This document shows, piece by piece, positions 40,546-53,614 of a DNA stretch of 64,000 bases. Position 1 is the first letter of the stretch, and each line of letters starts with the position of its first letter. Made by a program: the position numbers and the translations under genes. The stretch comes from Emiliania huxleyi CCMP1516 (Eukaryota > Haptophyta > Isochrysidales > Noelaerhabdaceae), in contig NW_005198966.1 in the NCBI RefSeq assembly GCF_000372725.1, positions 254,247-318,246 on the forward strand, given 5' to 3'. Under the pieces are notes generated by a model. That model was not told where the DNA came from and searched no databases. It saw only the letters and a program-made list of their open reading frames with translations.

Positions 40546-41804
40546 GGCATGTGATGTATCTTATTCGGACCCCCCCTTGGCGCCTTGTGATTTTCGTGCG
40601 AAGATTTCGAGATCTCGCCGCCGTCCTCCGCTCAGCGCCGGCCGCCCATGCGCTCGCGGGGCTGGCCGACGGCGCGGGCCTCTTGCCGATGGACCCAGCC
40701 GAGGTGCCCAACCAGTCGGAGCCGCGCCGACGCGCTGCGCGCGACCACCAGCCAGCTTTTCAGCGAGGCCGAGCACGGTGCGTCGAGAAAGCTGACAGTC
40801 AGAACAGTTGTCGCTTTTTTCCCCTCTTTTTGAGCGCGGCTGCTGCACGCCCAGCCCACCAGTGATACGAGACGCACCGGATCCAACCCTGGCAGCGCTT
40901 GACCGTCACCCCGGTGGCCGCCCACAGGTGGCTGATCGCGGCCGCCGCTCACGCTGCTTTTCGGCGCCTGGCTCTCAGAGGGCCCCTGCGGCTCTCGCTC
41001 GTCGCGCGACCGCCGCCGACATCATGTGCTTGGTCGTCCCCGCCGGCACGGAGCTGCGCCACGTCGAATTGTTCGGCGGCTCGACCGCCGGCGCGCCCAC
41101 CCTCGCCTCCTGCGCGCCTCACACCCAGAATTCTCCTCGCGCGCGGCCGACAAAGTAGGCACACGACCACCTCCCTCCCACTCACCCCCCCCACGATGCA
41201 CAGCCCGTCCACTCTCGCCGGCAAGGCGCACGGAACGCCCAATTTGGGCTGGAAATGCCGCCGCCACGGGTTGGTGGCGCCCTCGGCAGCGGGGCAGCGC
41301 CACGCCGCGCAAACTTGCGCGACAAACTTGCGACCTCTGTCCCTCGTATTCACCCCAGATTTTGCCCTATCCAGGCTCACCCGGTACCGCGAGCGGCGAG
41401 CCGCGCCAAGTTTGCTCCATTTCCGACAAGTTCATCCCGCCCGAACGCCGATCTTCGGCCGCCTGGAGGCCCAGGACGGGGCTCGGGACCGGCCAGGTGT
41501 GGATTCTCCTCGGCGCTGCGGTGTATCTGCGCGCCCATGGCGCGTTCAGGGGTGCGTCTGAGGCGTGTAGACTGCGGGGCGCCGCGATAGCGCGGCGCCG
41601 ACGATTGTGTCAGCTCACTGTCACACCGTCGACACGGTCACAGTGTGTGTGCAGTGCGTCCACTCCGGCGACCGTGACGCCGTCGGTTCTCGCCTATACC
41701 GGCCAGTGTGGAGCTATCAGTGTGGTTGCGTGTTGTACTAGTGATGCTGCACTAGGCGGCCCGTTTTTAGCAAAAACCAGATACCAAATCGCGTGTGGTC
41801 GTCG
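40546..41804. other. region with open frames but no recognised gene
   Basis: Plus-strand frames at 40551-40865 (FRDLAAVLRSAPAAHALAGL) and 41026-42114 are open. The first may be an exon fragment; the second runs into a dispersed repeat and has the Arg/Pro/Ser composition of GC-driven open frames. A possible short exon with IMCLVVPAGTELRHVELFGG lies near 41022-41085. Confidence 0.3.
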
Positions 41805-42190
41805 AAAAACCGCATCTTCGCCCGTCTGGGACCTCTTCGTACGGCTCCAAAAACCGCTCCTTAACGACGGCTACGCGGCCCGGCGGTCGATCTGCGCCTG
41901 CTCAGCGGTGGAGGGGATGTGGGCGGTACGTGCGTACCGCGTGGTGTTGCGACGGTTTGACGATTGCGACTCCCAGCGTCGACTTTTCGACCCCACGGAG
42001 CCTCTGCTGCTCGGGGGGGGGGGGTCTGCAGACCACCCGGCCGAACTTCAGAGTGGCGGTGCTCCTCAAATACCGCTCAAACGCCCACGATGTTGTGGAG
42101 GGGACATATGCTGATGATCCTGGCCCGATTGGTTCGCTCAGAAAGCTTCTGGGCGGTCGCTAAGGTTCGCTCCCCGCACACGGGCCCCGG
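41805..42190 (+). repeat. dispersed repeat with conserved reading frame (copy 2)
   Basis: Inverted relative to 19990-20350 and ~90% alike. Encodes VWDLFVRLQKPLLNDGYAAR and AVEGMWAVRAYRVVLRRFDD. The G run after CTGCTGCTC differs in length between copies. Confidence 0.6.
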
Positions 42191-42952
42191 AATAAGATAC
42201 ATCATAGCCCGCAGACACGGAGGTCCTCACAGCAGGAGGTCCTCACACGGCAGAGGTCCACCCCTCCTCCCACCACACGAGCCATCCCGGCTAAGGCGTG
42301 TGCTTACTATAATCGAGCGCGGCGAGTGGCATCCGACACACTGTCTCATGGTGCGCCTCTCGTGGTTGGTGCCTTCCTTTCCAAGCAAGTTGCTCAAGGT
42401 GCCTCCGTCAAAAACCGAAACCACACGATGTCAATGTTGTAGTGTGACAAATACATGACTTGCGTTGGAGGTGCGAAAAGACCCGCCTGGTGACTATTGA
42501 GATAAGTCATTTAAGTATTGGAGATCGTAAGTCATCTTACGAGGGTTCTCGCGCGAGAGAGTTGTACAATTCTCGCGAGGTGTCGGCTTTTCGGCGCCAC
42601 CGCGCGGCGAGATCTGAGGGTACCCTCTTTTTTTTTTATGCGCACGACACTTCGTGATCTTTAAGGGGGGGGGGGAAACAATATCAGCAGAGACAACTTC
42701 CTGCACAATGAATGGGAAGACATCGCACATGATGGTAGCCTCTGTCACTACACACCGGTCGCGGGTTGGAGGTCCTCAGCTCCTCACGGGATGCTCCGGG
42801 CATGTGCCCCGAGTTCATTTTAACCGGGACACTGGCGCGCACACTGGCACTAACACAGGACACAGTGAAAAATAAGACACAAAATCAAGAGCTTCTCGCA
42901 CACCTCAACTCTGCCCGCACCTCACCTCCTCTCCTTGCTTTCTAATCATCAG
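42191..42952. repeat. mosaic of repeat modules, no gene
   Basis: 42215-42440 matches 43350-43570 (GGAGGTCCTCAC, CATCCCGGCTAAGGC, GCATCCGACACACTGTCTCA, GGTGCCTCCGTCAAAA versus GGCGCCTCCGTCAAAA). 42500-42760 has a poly-T and a poly-G run. Confidence 0.65.
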
Positions 42953-43345
42953 TATGAGTTCACTTCCCAGAAGGTCACATGGGTCACGCGAGAGCGAGGT
43001 GTTGCAGGGAGAAAGATGCCGGTAAGCAGCTGAAGCCGTACAGGAAGAGGATGGCGGCGGCGGTGCGTGGCACGCTCGGGACGCGACCAAAGGAGACAGT
43101 GCGCCAGCGAGAGAGTGAGGGATCCCAGAGGTCCTCACAGCAAGGAGAGGTCCTCACACAGTCCCCACACGGAGTGACGGAAGTCCTCACACTCGCGCGG
43201 CGGTGGCAATGACCGACGTGTGATGCACACTGTGTGTCTTGCCGACGCGCGGATCAAGGAGCACGGGACGCGATCGAGGTAGGAGCGCCAGCGAGAGAGT
43301 GAGGGGACCCTATCACGCTATCAGAGAGAGGTCCTCAGCAGGCAG
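42953..43345 (+). repeat. segmental duplication block, copy B
   Basis: Second copy of 40166-40545, with small insertions. Confidence 0.85.
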
Positions 43346-44164
43346 ACGCGGAGGTCCTCACATGACAACAGGAAGTCCTCACACGGCAGAGGTCCACCTC
43401 TTCCACCAGCCATCCCGGCTAAGGCATGTTATGTGCTCAGTCTCTGTCACTGATCGAGTTGCGGCGAGGGCATCCGACACACACTGTCTCAAAGGTACGT
43501 GTCGTCTCGCGGTTAAGCCCTTTCCAAGTTGCTCTAGGCGCCTCCGTCAAAACCCCAAACCACATTCAAGATGGTGTGGGATTCGATTCATGACTGCATC
43601 GTCGATTCATTATCTTATCACCTCCCTATCAGCATACATTGATCGGAAGGCGAAACACGTCCGGGCCACGCGCGGCGCCGCGCGTGCCGCGCGCCACTCG
43701 CCGCGGCAGGCAGTACAGCGCCAAAGCCGCCTCGTCAACACCGCACACAGCACCAGCATGCTGCTCACCAGGCAGCAGAGTGCTGCACCGGCTTGCAGCA
43801 GACGCTGCGGCGCTGCGGCGCCGTCTCCCCGCCCTGTCCACGGAGCAGGCGCCGGCACCAGCTGCAGGAGGTGCGCACTTCCCAGTGGAAGCACAGGATG
43901 CTCCCTCAGCACACGCAGCTTTGCGCAGCGCAGCGCACGGGCCACGCCACGCAAAGCCGACCCTCAGTCTACCCGAGAGGCTGTCTGCGGAAGGTCTGGC
44001 AAGCGCGCACTCGCCTCCTCCGCGGCCATGCCCTCCGCGCGAGCGAGCGAGCAACACAAGAGTGGAGGCGGATCGCCACACCTAAGCGTCTGTACCGTGA
44101 GTGAGTGAGTATTCTTGATACGAAACCACAACGACACACACACACATACACACGTCTGTACCCG
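43346..44164. other. repeat module then region with no supported gene
   Basis: 43350-43570 repeats 42215-42440. 43640-44090 has open frames on both strands; the minus one is Cys-rich and the plus one Ala/Arg-rich, and neither can be preferred. Confidence 0.4.
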
Positions 44165-44196
44165 CGAATCACCGCAGTTTTTTTCTTTTTCTCGCG
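44165..44196 (+). promoter_or_regulatory. F-box/RCC1 leader (copy 2)
   Basis: CAGTTTTTTTCTTTTTCTCG then CG directly before the ATG at 44197, as in the other three family members. Confidence 0.55.
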
Positions 44197-45597
44197 ATGT
44201 CCACCCCGCCGCGCCGCCTCGCCACGTCCTCCGCCGCCGCCGCTCTCTCGCCAGACACGCCGCCGCCCGCCCGCCTCCTCGACCTCCCCACGGAGCTCCT
44301 CGTGCGCGTCGTCTCTCGCTGCGACCCCGCCGACATCGCTCGCGTCGCGGCCGTCTCGCTGCTCTTTCACGGCTCGCTGGCGGTGGAGGGCATCCGCTTG
44401 TGGGCGCAAGAGCGCGGCTTCGAGCTGCCGGCGCAGCCAGAGGGCGAGTGCGCCGTGCGGTGGCTGTGCTATTCGGCGCTGCTGTGCGAGTCCAACCCGC
44501 CGGCGAGGGCGGCGGGCTATCGGCACAGCGTCTTCATTGACGGCGAGGGGCGGCTCTCGTCGTGCGGCTCGGCGCCGCACTACAACCAAGTGCTGCTCGG
44601 GCACGGCGAGGGTGTGACGCGGCTCAACACGCCGACCCGCCTCCCGTCGACGCTGGGTGAGCGCGCCGTGAGCGTGTCGGCAGGAGTCAACCACAGCCTC
44701 GCCCTCACCGCCGCCGGCAGCGTCTGGAGCTGGGGAAGTGGAGGTGGGTTGGGCCACGGCGACCACCAGCGCCGGCCGCTGCCGAAGAAGGTCGAGGCCT
44801 TTGCTGGCAGGCGCGTCGTCGCTGTGTCGGCTGGACGCTTCCACAGCCTCGCTATCTCCGCCGACGGAGCCGTCTGGAGCTGGGGTGGTGGAGCCTTTGG
44901 CCAGCTGGGCCACGGCGACCAGCAGGGCCAGCTGCTTCCAAAGAAGGTCGAGGCCTTCGCTGGGCGGCGCATCGTCGCTGTGTCGGCTGGAGAGCACCAC
45001 AGTATCGCCCTCACCACCGACGGCGCCGTCTGGAGCTGGGGCTGGGGAGCCTATGGCCGGTTGGGCCACGGCGACGAGCAGGGTCAGCTGCTGCCCAAGA
45101 AGATCGAGGCCTTTGCTGGCCGGCGCATATTAGCTGTGACGGCTGGAGACGCGCACAGCCTCGCCCTCACCGCCGATGGCGCCGTCTGGAGCTGGGGCGA
45201 TGGATACGGCGGCAAGCTGGGCCACGGCGACGGGCAGCGCCAGCTGCTGCCCAGGAAGATCGAGGCCTTGGCTGGCCCGCGCGTCGTCGCTGTGTCGGCC
45301 GGAGGCAACCACAACCTCGCCCTTACCGCCAACGGTAGTGTCTGGAGCTGGGGCTGGGGAGCCGGTGGCCAGTTGGGCCACGGCGACGAGCAGACGCAGC
45401 TGCTGCCCAAGAAGGTCGAGGGTTTTGCTGGCGAGCGCGTCGCCGCTGTGTCGGCTGGAGAGTACCACAGCATCGCCATCGCCGACGGCGCCGTCTTCAC
45501 CTGGGGCGGGGGCGACGGCGGCTGCCTAGGCCACGGAGAGGACCTGTCGAAGCAGCTGCTGCCCAAGAAGGTCGAGGCGTGGTCGTTGGGGCCATAG
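44197..45597 (+). CDS. F-box / RCC1-repeat protein 2
   Basis: Intronless, 466 aa. F-box-like segment at about residues 22-65 (LLDLPTELLVRVVSRCDPAD, as in copy 1), then seven RCC1 blades (for example HSLALTADGAVWSWGDGYGG, LGHGDGQRQLLPRKIEALAG) ending VFTWGGGDGGCLGHGEDLSK. One blade is short (SGGGLGHGD), and the last lost two residues (SIAIADGAVF). It groups with copy 1 by the N-terminal ELLVRVVSRCDPAD (copies 3 and 4 have ELLERVLARCDSPAD). Confidence 0.85.
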   Translation: MSTPPRRLATSSAAAALSPDTPPPARLLDLPTELLVRVVSRCDPADIARVAAVSLLFHGSLAVEGIRLWAQERGFELPAQPEGECAVRWLCYSALLCESNPPARAAGYRHSVFIDGEGRLSSCGSAPHYNQVLLGHGEGVTRLNTPTRLPSTLGERAVSVSAGVNHSLALTAAGSVWSWGSGGGLGHGDHQRRPLPKKVEAFAGRRVVAVSAGRFHSLAISADGAVWSWGGGAFGQLGHGDQQGQLLPKKVEAFAGRRIVAVSAGEHHSIALTTDGAVWSWGWGAYGRLGHGDEQGQLLPKKIEAFAGRRILAVTAGDAHSLALTADGAVWSWGDGYGGKLGHGDGQRQLLPRKIEALAGPRVVAVSAGGNHNLALTANGSVWSWGWGAGGQLGHGDEQTQLLPKKVEGFAGERVAAVSAGEYHSIAIADGAVFTWGGGDGGCLGHGEDLSKQLLPKKVEAWSLGP

Positions 45598-45751
45598 CGT
45601 GTGTATGCCCGGAGACACGCTGAAAGAAAGAAATAAAGAAAGAAAACAGACACCCCAAGGGAGGATGTTTTTCTTTTTTGCTACGGCTTGCTGGTGCGCC
45701 CGTTCGTAGGAGCTATATTCCGCCGCCCCGCACATTCCTCTGGGCAGCAGC

Positions 45752-46168
45752 ATGCCCCCTCAGCCTCCCGCGCTCCTCGACGACGACGACTGGCTCGCTC
45801 CTCCGCTCGAGGCGGCGCTGGGCGAGGTCTTCTGCCGCTTCGACGCCGACGCGGATGGCGCCTGGTCGACGGCAGAGCTGCAGTCGTTTGCGCGCACGTG
45901 CAACGGCGGCGATGAGTTCGGTGAGGCGGAGCTGTCGCAGGTGGGCGAGTTCACCACGGACGGGCACGGCCGCCTCACGCGCCGCGGCTTTCTCGAGATG
46001 ATGCACCTGCAGACGATGGCGCGGCCGGAGGACACTTGGGCGGACCTGCGCGCGCTCGGGTACGACTCGTCGCTCTCGCCAAAGGGCGTGCCCGGCTCGA
46101 GCGGCGCCGAGGCGGCGCCGTCGGAGAAGCCAGAGTCGGTGGCAGCGGCGCGGGGCAGTAGAAGCTGA
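45752..46168 (+). CDS. small EF-hand protein
   Basis: 138 aa, intronless in this reading. A canonical EF-hand loop FDADADGAWSTAELQSF (D-x-D-x-D-G...E) lies at about residues 30-46. A second, degenerate one is FTTDGHGRLTRRGFLEMMHL. Then comes MARPEDTWADLRALGYDSSL, a motif I recall next to EF-hands in plant and algal TPR/EF-hand proteins. Probably a Ca2+ sensor. A 3' extension by splicing to the exons from 46.2 kb on is possible: the stop lies in a Ser/Arg tail and the downstream gene lacks a clear start. Confidence 0.65.
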   Translation: MPPQPPALLDDDDWLAPPLEAALGEVFCRFDADADGAWSTAELQSFARTCNGGDEFGEAELSQVGEFTTDGHGRLTRRGFLEMMHLQTMARPEDTWADLRALGYDSSLSPKGVPGSSGAEAAPSEKPESVAAARGSRS

Positions 46169-46189
46169 CCACGTCTCTTTCCAAGTAGC

Positions 46190-47982
<1,793 letters not shown>

Positions 47983-48705
47983 CGTCGAGATAGCGCTGAG
48001 GGAGCGAATATCACCAACGCCAAGGATCGAGCCGAGGTCGAGCCGAGGTCGAGCCGAGATCGAGCCGAGATCGGGCCGAGGTTGTTGAGGGCCTCGTGGG
48101 CGGCCTCTCTCGCCCTGTGGCTTCTCGCTGTGTGCCTGCCCACGGTGCTGTTGGCTGGCGCACCGGCGAAGACGTTTGCCTCGTGCGTGGCCTGGCCTGT
48201 TGGGGGTGGTATGGCTATCCACTCGGGTTTGCACGGCGGTGTGGGTTACGAGCGTGGGTACGTGGGCGGATGCATTCGGGTAGCGTAAACGAAAACTTTT
48301 GCTGGAGGGGCGCGCAGCTGGCGTGCGGGCGGCGCGGGAACCGGGATGGCCGCGGAGATATGGGGCGCTAGCACAGGGCTTTCGCACGCATGGCACAGGT
48401 TATTTGCGCTGCACGTGTGTTTGCGTGCGCGCGGGGACGTGTACGCGCGGTTTTCACGCGGTGTGTGTGGAGAGGGGTATGAGAGGCGCCGGCCGCGCGT
48501 GTATCGGCGTGTGTGGGAGTTCGCGGAGTATGCCCGGAGGGCGGGATGGTCCGGAAAACTCTCCTTTTCGGAGGGCGAACTTTTCAAAAGAAAAGGAGGG
48601 ACTCTGAGGAAGACATCGGTAACTTTTCAAAAGACTTGCGTGATGCGGGTGCAACGCGTCTGCGGCCAAAGTCCAGAGGGAATCCACGGTGGCGTGCATG
48701 TCTTT
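47983..48705. other. intergenic, no gene seen
   Basis: 48030-48078 is a short CGAGCCGAGGT array. 48580-48597 and 48629-48645 carry CTTTTCAAAAGAAAAG-type words like the RCC1 upstream region. Open frames have no motifs. Confidence 0.45.
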
Positions 48706-48800
48706 GACTGTGGAGGAGGCGAGCGTTGAACCTTTTCAAAAGAAAAGGAGCGACTCTGAAAAGACACGGGTACATTAGCTATTTTTTTCTTTTTCTCGCG
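48706..48800 (+). promoter_or_regulatory. RCC1 gene 3 upstream region with CCTTTTCAAAAGAAAAGG and T/C leader
   Basis: ACTGTGGAGGAGGCGAGCGT, TGAACCTTTTCAAAAG, AAAAGGAGCGACTCTGAAAA and TTTTTTTCTTTTTCTCGCG end at the ATG. The same ordered blocks occur at 53527-53614. The conserved palindrome-like core suggests a regulatory site. Confidence 0.55.
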
Positions 48801-50210
48801 ATGTCCACCCCGCCGCGCCGCCACTCGCGCCGCCTCGCCACCTCCTCCGCCGCCGCCGCTCTCTCGCCAGACACGCCGCCGCCCGCCCGCCTCCTCGACC
48901 TCCCCACCGAGCTCCTCGAGCGCGTCCTCGCTCGCTGCGACAGCCCCGCCGACATCGCTCGCGTCGCGGCCGTCTCGCTGCTCTTCCACGCCTCGCTTGC
49001 GGCGGGGGCCATCCGCTTGTGGGCGCAAGAGCGCGGCTTCGAGCTGCCGGCGCAGCCTGAGGACGAGGGCTGCGCCCTGCGGTGGCTGTGCTTCGCTGCG
49101 CTGCTGCGCGAGTCCAACCCGCCGGCGAGGGCGGCGGGAGGCGGACGGCACAGCCTCTTCATCGACGGCGAGGGGCGGCTCTCATCGTGCGGCTCGGAGG
49201 AGCGACACCCAGGCCTCCTTGGCCACGGCGAGGGCGTGGCGCGGCTCAACACGCCGACCCTCCTCCCCTCCCCGCTGGGAGGTGAGCACGCCGTGAGCGT
49301 GTCGGCTGCAACCGGGCACAGCCTCGCCCTCGCCGCCGCCGGCGATGTCTGGAGCTGGGGCCAGGGAGGCTTTGGCCAGCTGGGCCACGGCGACGAGCAG
49401 AACCAGCTGCTGCCCAAGAAGATCGAGGCCTTTGCCGGCCAGCGCGTCGTCGCTGTGTCGGCTGAATGCGTCCACAGCCTCTCCCTCACCGCTGATGGCA
49501 GCGTCTGGAGCTGGGGCTATGGAGCCCTTGGCCGGTTGGGCCACGGCGACGAGCAGGACCAGCTGCTGCCCAAGAAGATGGAGGCCTTTGCTGGCTACCG
49601 CGTCGTCGCTGTCTCGGCTGGGTACGACCACAGCCTGGCCATCGCCGCCGACGGCTGCGTCTGGAGCTGGGGCTATGGCTACTCTGGCCAGCTGGGCCAC
49701 GGCGACCGGCAGAACCAGCTGCTGCCCAAGCAGATCGAGGCCTTGGCTGGGCAGCGCGTTGTCGCTGTGTCTGCTGGGTACGGCCACAACCTCGCCCTCA
49801 CCGCCGGCGGAGCTGTCTGGAGCTGGGGCCAGGGAGCCTGCGGCAAGCTGGGCCACGGCGACACGCACCAGCAGCTGCTGCCCAAGAAGGTCGAGGCCTT
49901 TGCTGGCCAGCGCGTCGTCGCTGTCTGGGCTGGATCAATGCATTGCTTCGCCATCACCGCCGACGGCGCCGTCTGGAGCTGGGGCTATGGAACCTTTGGC
50001 CAGTTGGGCCACGGCGACCAGCAGAACCAGCGGCTGCCCAAGAAGATCGAGGCCTTTGCTGGCCGGCGCGTCGTCGCTGTCGCGGCTGGACGGTTCCATA
50101 GCCTCGCCATCACCGCTGACGGCGCCGTCTTTACCTGGGGCAAGGGCGAACACGGCTGCCTAGGCCACGGAGAGGACATTTCGAACCAGCTGCTGCCCAA
50201 GAAGATTTAG
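48801..50210 (+). CDS. F-box / RCC1-repeat protein 3
   Basis: Intronless, 469 aa; the start is chosen at MSTPPRRHSRR because the family leader ends there. F-box-like region LLDLPTELLERVLARCDSPA, then seven RCC1 blades (HSLALAAAGDVWSWGQGGFG, HSLSLTADGSVWSWGYGALG, HNLALTAGGAVWSWGQGACG ...), ending VFTWGKGEHGCLGHGEDISN QLLPKKI. Nearly identical in the first 200 residues to copy 4. Both flanks are shared with copy 4, so this is a recent segmental duplicate. Confidence 0.85.
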   Translation: MSTPPRRHSRRLATSSAAAALSPDTPPPARLLDLPTELLERVLARCDSPADIARVAAVSLLFHASLAAGAIRLWAQERGFELPAQPEDEGCALRWLCFAALLRESNPPARAAGGGRHSLFIDGEGRLSSCGSEERHPGLLGHGEGVARLNTPTLLPSPLGGEHAVSVSAATGHSLALAAAGDVWSWGQGGFGQLGHGDEQNQLLPKKIEAFAGQRVVAVSAECVHSLSLTADGSVWSWGYGALGRLGHGDEQDQLLPKKMEAFAGYRVVAVSAGYDHSLAIAADGCVWSWGYGYSGQLGHGDRQNQLLPKQIEALAGQRVVAVSAGYGHNLALTAGGAVWSWGQGACGKLGHGDTHQQLLPKKVEAFAGQRVVAVWAGSMHCFAITADGAVWSWGYGTFGQLGHGDQQNQRLPKKIEAFAGRRVVAVAAGRFHSLAITADGAVFTWGKGEHGCLGHGEDISNQLLPKKI

Positions 50211-50555
50211 TCGTGGGCGCGGGGGCACCGGGGTGGGTTCCCGACCTCGTCTCACCCCGCTGGCTGCGAACGCGAACGCCGTCGTCCCAGCTGCACCCGT
50301 CCGCTCGCCTCACCGAGCGACGCGCGCCGAGCCACTTGTATCAGTACACAGTGTTGAGCTGCCTCGTGCAGGCCTGTGCTGCCGACGCGAGAGGCCGAGA
50401 GCTTGCTCTGGCTCGTGTCCCTGAAAACCCTGTCGCCTGTGCTCCGTCCGCGTCGCGGCCTCTGAGCTCCGTCGAGTCGCCCGGGCGCGCGCGGGCAGGC
50501 GCACCGAACTTACCGGAGGGTGTTTCAGAGAGAGCCATTGAAAAGGAAATTAGAG
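50211..50555 (+). repeat. RCC1 3' flank shared with 55028-55372
   Basis: TCGTGGGCGCGGGGGCACCG through CAGAGAGAGCCATTGAAAAG is ~98% identical to the flank of copy 4. Confidence 0.85.
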
Positions 50556-51118
50556 GGAGCGGACCGTGAGTTGAGGAAATCGGAGGACGCGACCCACTTC
50601 GCCACAGACGGTCCCGCGCCTCGCCGCTATGACGGGCACACGCCCCGCACCGTCCGCTGTGTGCCCGTCTTTGTCCGGAGTGAAAAGTCCAACGCGCTCG
50701 TCGGTGACGGCTTCCTCCAACCTGCGCCGCGCTCGGCGAACCTCGACAGCGCTTTCGGTGGCATGCAGCTCTTTGCGACAGAAGCCTGGAGAGCAGCTCC
50801 TCTGCTGCTCACACGCTCTGCACAGTTGGCACAGCCTACTGTGCGGCTGCCACAGCTGTGACAGCGATGGGCTCGCCCTCACTGGCCCTCAGTCACTTGT
50901 GCTGCGGCTTGTGTGAGCGACACTGCTCGGCGACTGCCGGCACACTGTGAGACCATGGGTGTGAGGTTAAACCACGCTACCAGCGCTTGGTCACATCGGC
51001 CCCGAGGTCAGGTCCTTCTACTCTGTTGATGACAAGACTTGTCTACTGGCTGGAGCCGAGCAGGAGGGCCCAGCGCACAACCCCTGGTCAACTCGGGGTC
51101 CACACCCCGTAGTGTAGG
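50556..51118. mobile_element. ~560-bp insertion relative to the paralogous flank (dispersed repeat, copy 2)
   Basis: Copy 4's flank passes directly from GGAAATTAG to ACGTGCGCACCCC (55369-55390). Here the same two borders are separated by 560 bp that match 6780-7325 at both ends. GTAG/TTAG words lie at the two borders, but a target duplication is not clear. Confidence 0.6.
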
Positions 51119-51290
51119 ACGTGCACCCCACCCTCAACGCCTCATGCTCATCCCTCTCAAGCAGGAGGATGTACGAAGAGATTAGGAGCAGCAGGGACCC
51201 GAAGAGATTAGGAGCAGCAGGGACCCCCGAGGGACCATGTGGAAGACGGCTAGTGCTAGTCCCCCCGCCCGACCGGGAGGACGGACCCCG
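51119..51290 (+). repeat. segmental duplication, left part (matches 55376-55510)
   Basis: CTCATGCTCATCCCTCTCAA and GGATGTACGAAGAGATTAGG (the GAAGAGATTAGGAGCAGCAG unit twice here, once in the paralogue), to GGGAGGACGGACCCCG. Confidence 0.8.
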
Positions 51291-52303
<1,013 letters not shown>

Positions 52304-52920
52304 GCTATTCGCCGACCCTACCCACAAAGAACCCTGCACAAAGATCGTTACCCATCTCACAGTAGAGGTGTCGTTTTTTTTCATCCCTCTCCCGACCACG
52401 AGGCAGCACCCCGACGAGTCACGAGAGCAGGGGGTGCCCTGGACTTGCGCGTGCGCTCGCTCTCGCTCGAGTTCAGCCGCCGGGCTCTAGTTTATTCGAA
52501 CTATCTTCGGTGCGCCCCCCCCCCCCCCCCCTCTAGCTGTGAACAGGCGGGCGACGTGCCGAGCCGCGTGCGCGCGCTCTCGCTCGACCTCGGCGATCCG
52601 CTCTGGTTAGCGCGAGCGCCCTCTAGGCGCGCGGTACACTCTAGGCGCTAGGGGGACGCATAGCCGTCGACTCCCCCGCTGGAGGCGGCAGCGACTGCCT
52701 GCCGGCTGCCCCGCACGTTGATTGGGAAGTTTTGCGGTGAAGACTGTCTGTGTCGGCATCGCCCTGCCTGGGAGCGCTGGGCCTGCGCCGGGTCGCGGAC
52801 ACAGAGGTGGAGGCGCTTGACGGCGGCGGCGGGGGCACCCTGCTAATGCATAGCATGCTTCTGTGGATCGATGTAGTACAGTGTGGGGACAGGACGAGGC
52901 ACAGGTATGTTGAAGAAGTG
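52304..52920 (+). repeat. segmental duplication, right part (matches 55511-56130)
   Basis: From GCTATTCGCCGACCCTAC through CCTGCCTGGGAGCGCTGGGC to CTTCTGTGGATCGATGTAGT it is highly similar to 55.5-56.1 kb, with a few indels. It contains a poly-C run followed by TAGCTGTGAACAGGCGGGCG (half a hairpin element) and a possible exon DVPSRVRALSLDLG in both copies. Confidence 0.85.
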
Positions 52921-53526
52921 TAGTGAGCTCAGAGCTGTACACGGAGCGAGGGTCTGTACCGAGGCGTACAGGAACGATACAAGCAAGACTACATCAGCCA
53001 AGCCGCGGTTGAGCGGACGTTCGTCCGACAAACAGAGCAATAAGCAAGCCGGCCTGACACGTCCCGCACATGTCCCTGTTCGCACAGACATCTCGCTAGG
53101 ATAGAGACGTCTCTCCCTCTCTCTCTCTCTATCTATTTTCATGAGGAGGGCGTTCACACTCCCAACACTCCCCCATTGTCTGCGCGGTCTTCAGATGCGG
53201 CAGACAACACAGCGGAGTGTGAAGCGATTAATCGTCACGCTGATCAGAGGCGCGAGCTAGAGTAGTGAACGTGGCATGTGACCTTCCGTCTCCCGGGCTC
53301 AAGTGCATATCGGAGCGGTCGACTTGATGTCAATTGAACAACATGCGAGAAGTAGAGCTTGGTCAGCCGCGCGCGGCGATCCGAGCTGAGCGCCGCGGGG
53401 CGACGGGTTGAGCGGGCGCAGCTTGCGCGGCGGGCGGGGCGACGGGCGCGCCCCTTGGCGCCGCTGGTGCGGCGGGAGGCTCGACGCGGACGATCGCCTC
53501 GGGGACTTGAATTGCAGGACGCGCTG
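52921..53526. other. spacer, no gene seen
   Basis: A short (TC)n at 53108-53130. No supported frame. Confidence 0.4.
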
Positions 53527-53614
53527 GACTGTGGAGGAGGCGAGCGTTGAACCTTTTCAATTGAAAAGGCGACTCTGAAAGACACCGGGGCAGGTTTTTT
53601 TTCTTTTTCTCGCG
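53527..53614 (+). promoter_or_regulatory. RCC1 gene 4 upstream region with perfect palindrome CCTTTTCAATTGAAAAGG
   Basis: The palindrome lies at 53552-53569, followed by CGACTCTGAAAGACACCGGG and the T-rich leader ending TCTTTTTCTCGCG before the ATG. Compare 48731-48748, where the core is CAAAAG. Confidence 0.55.

Noticed and set aside
41026..42114. 362-aa plus-strand frame
   Set aside because: It spans unrelated sequence and the boundary of a dispersed repeat, with the composition of GC-driven open frames.
43629..44081. Cys-rich 150-aa minus-strand frame resembling a small secreted protein
   Set aside because: The plus strand is equally open there, no signal peptide is convincing, and the Cys come from a GC-rich codon context.
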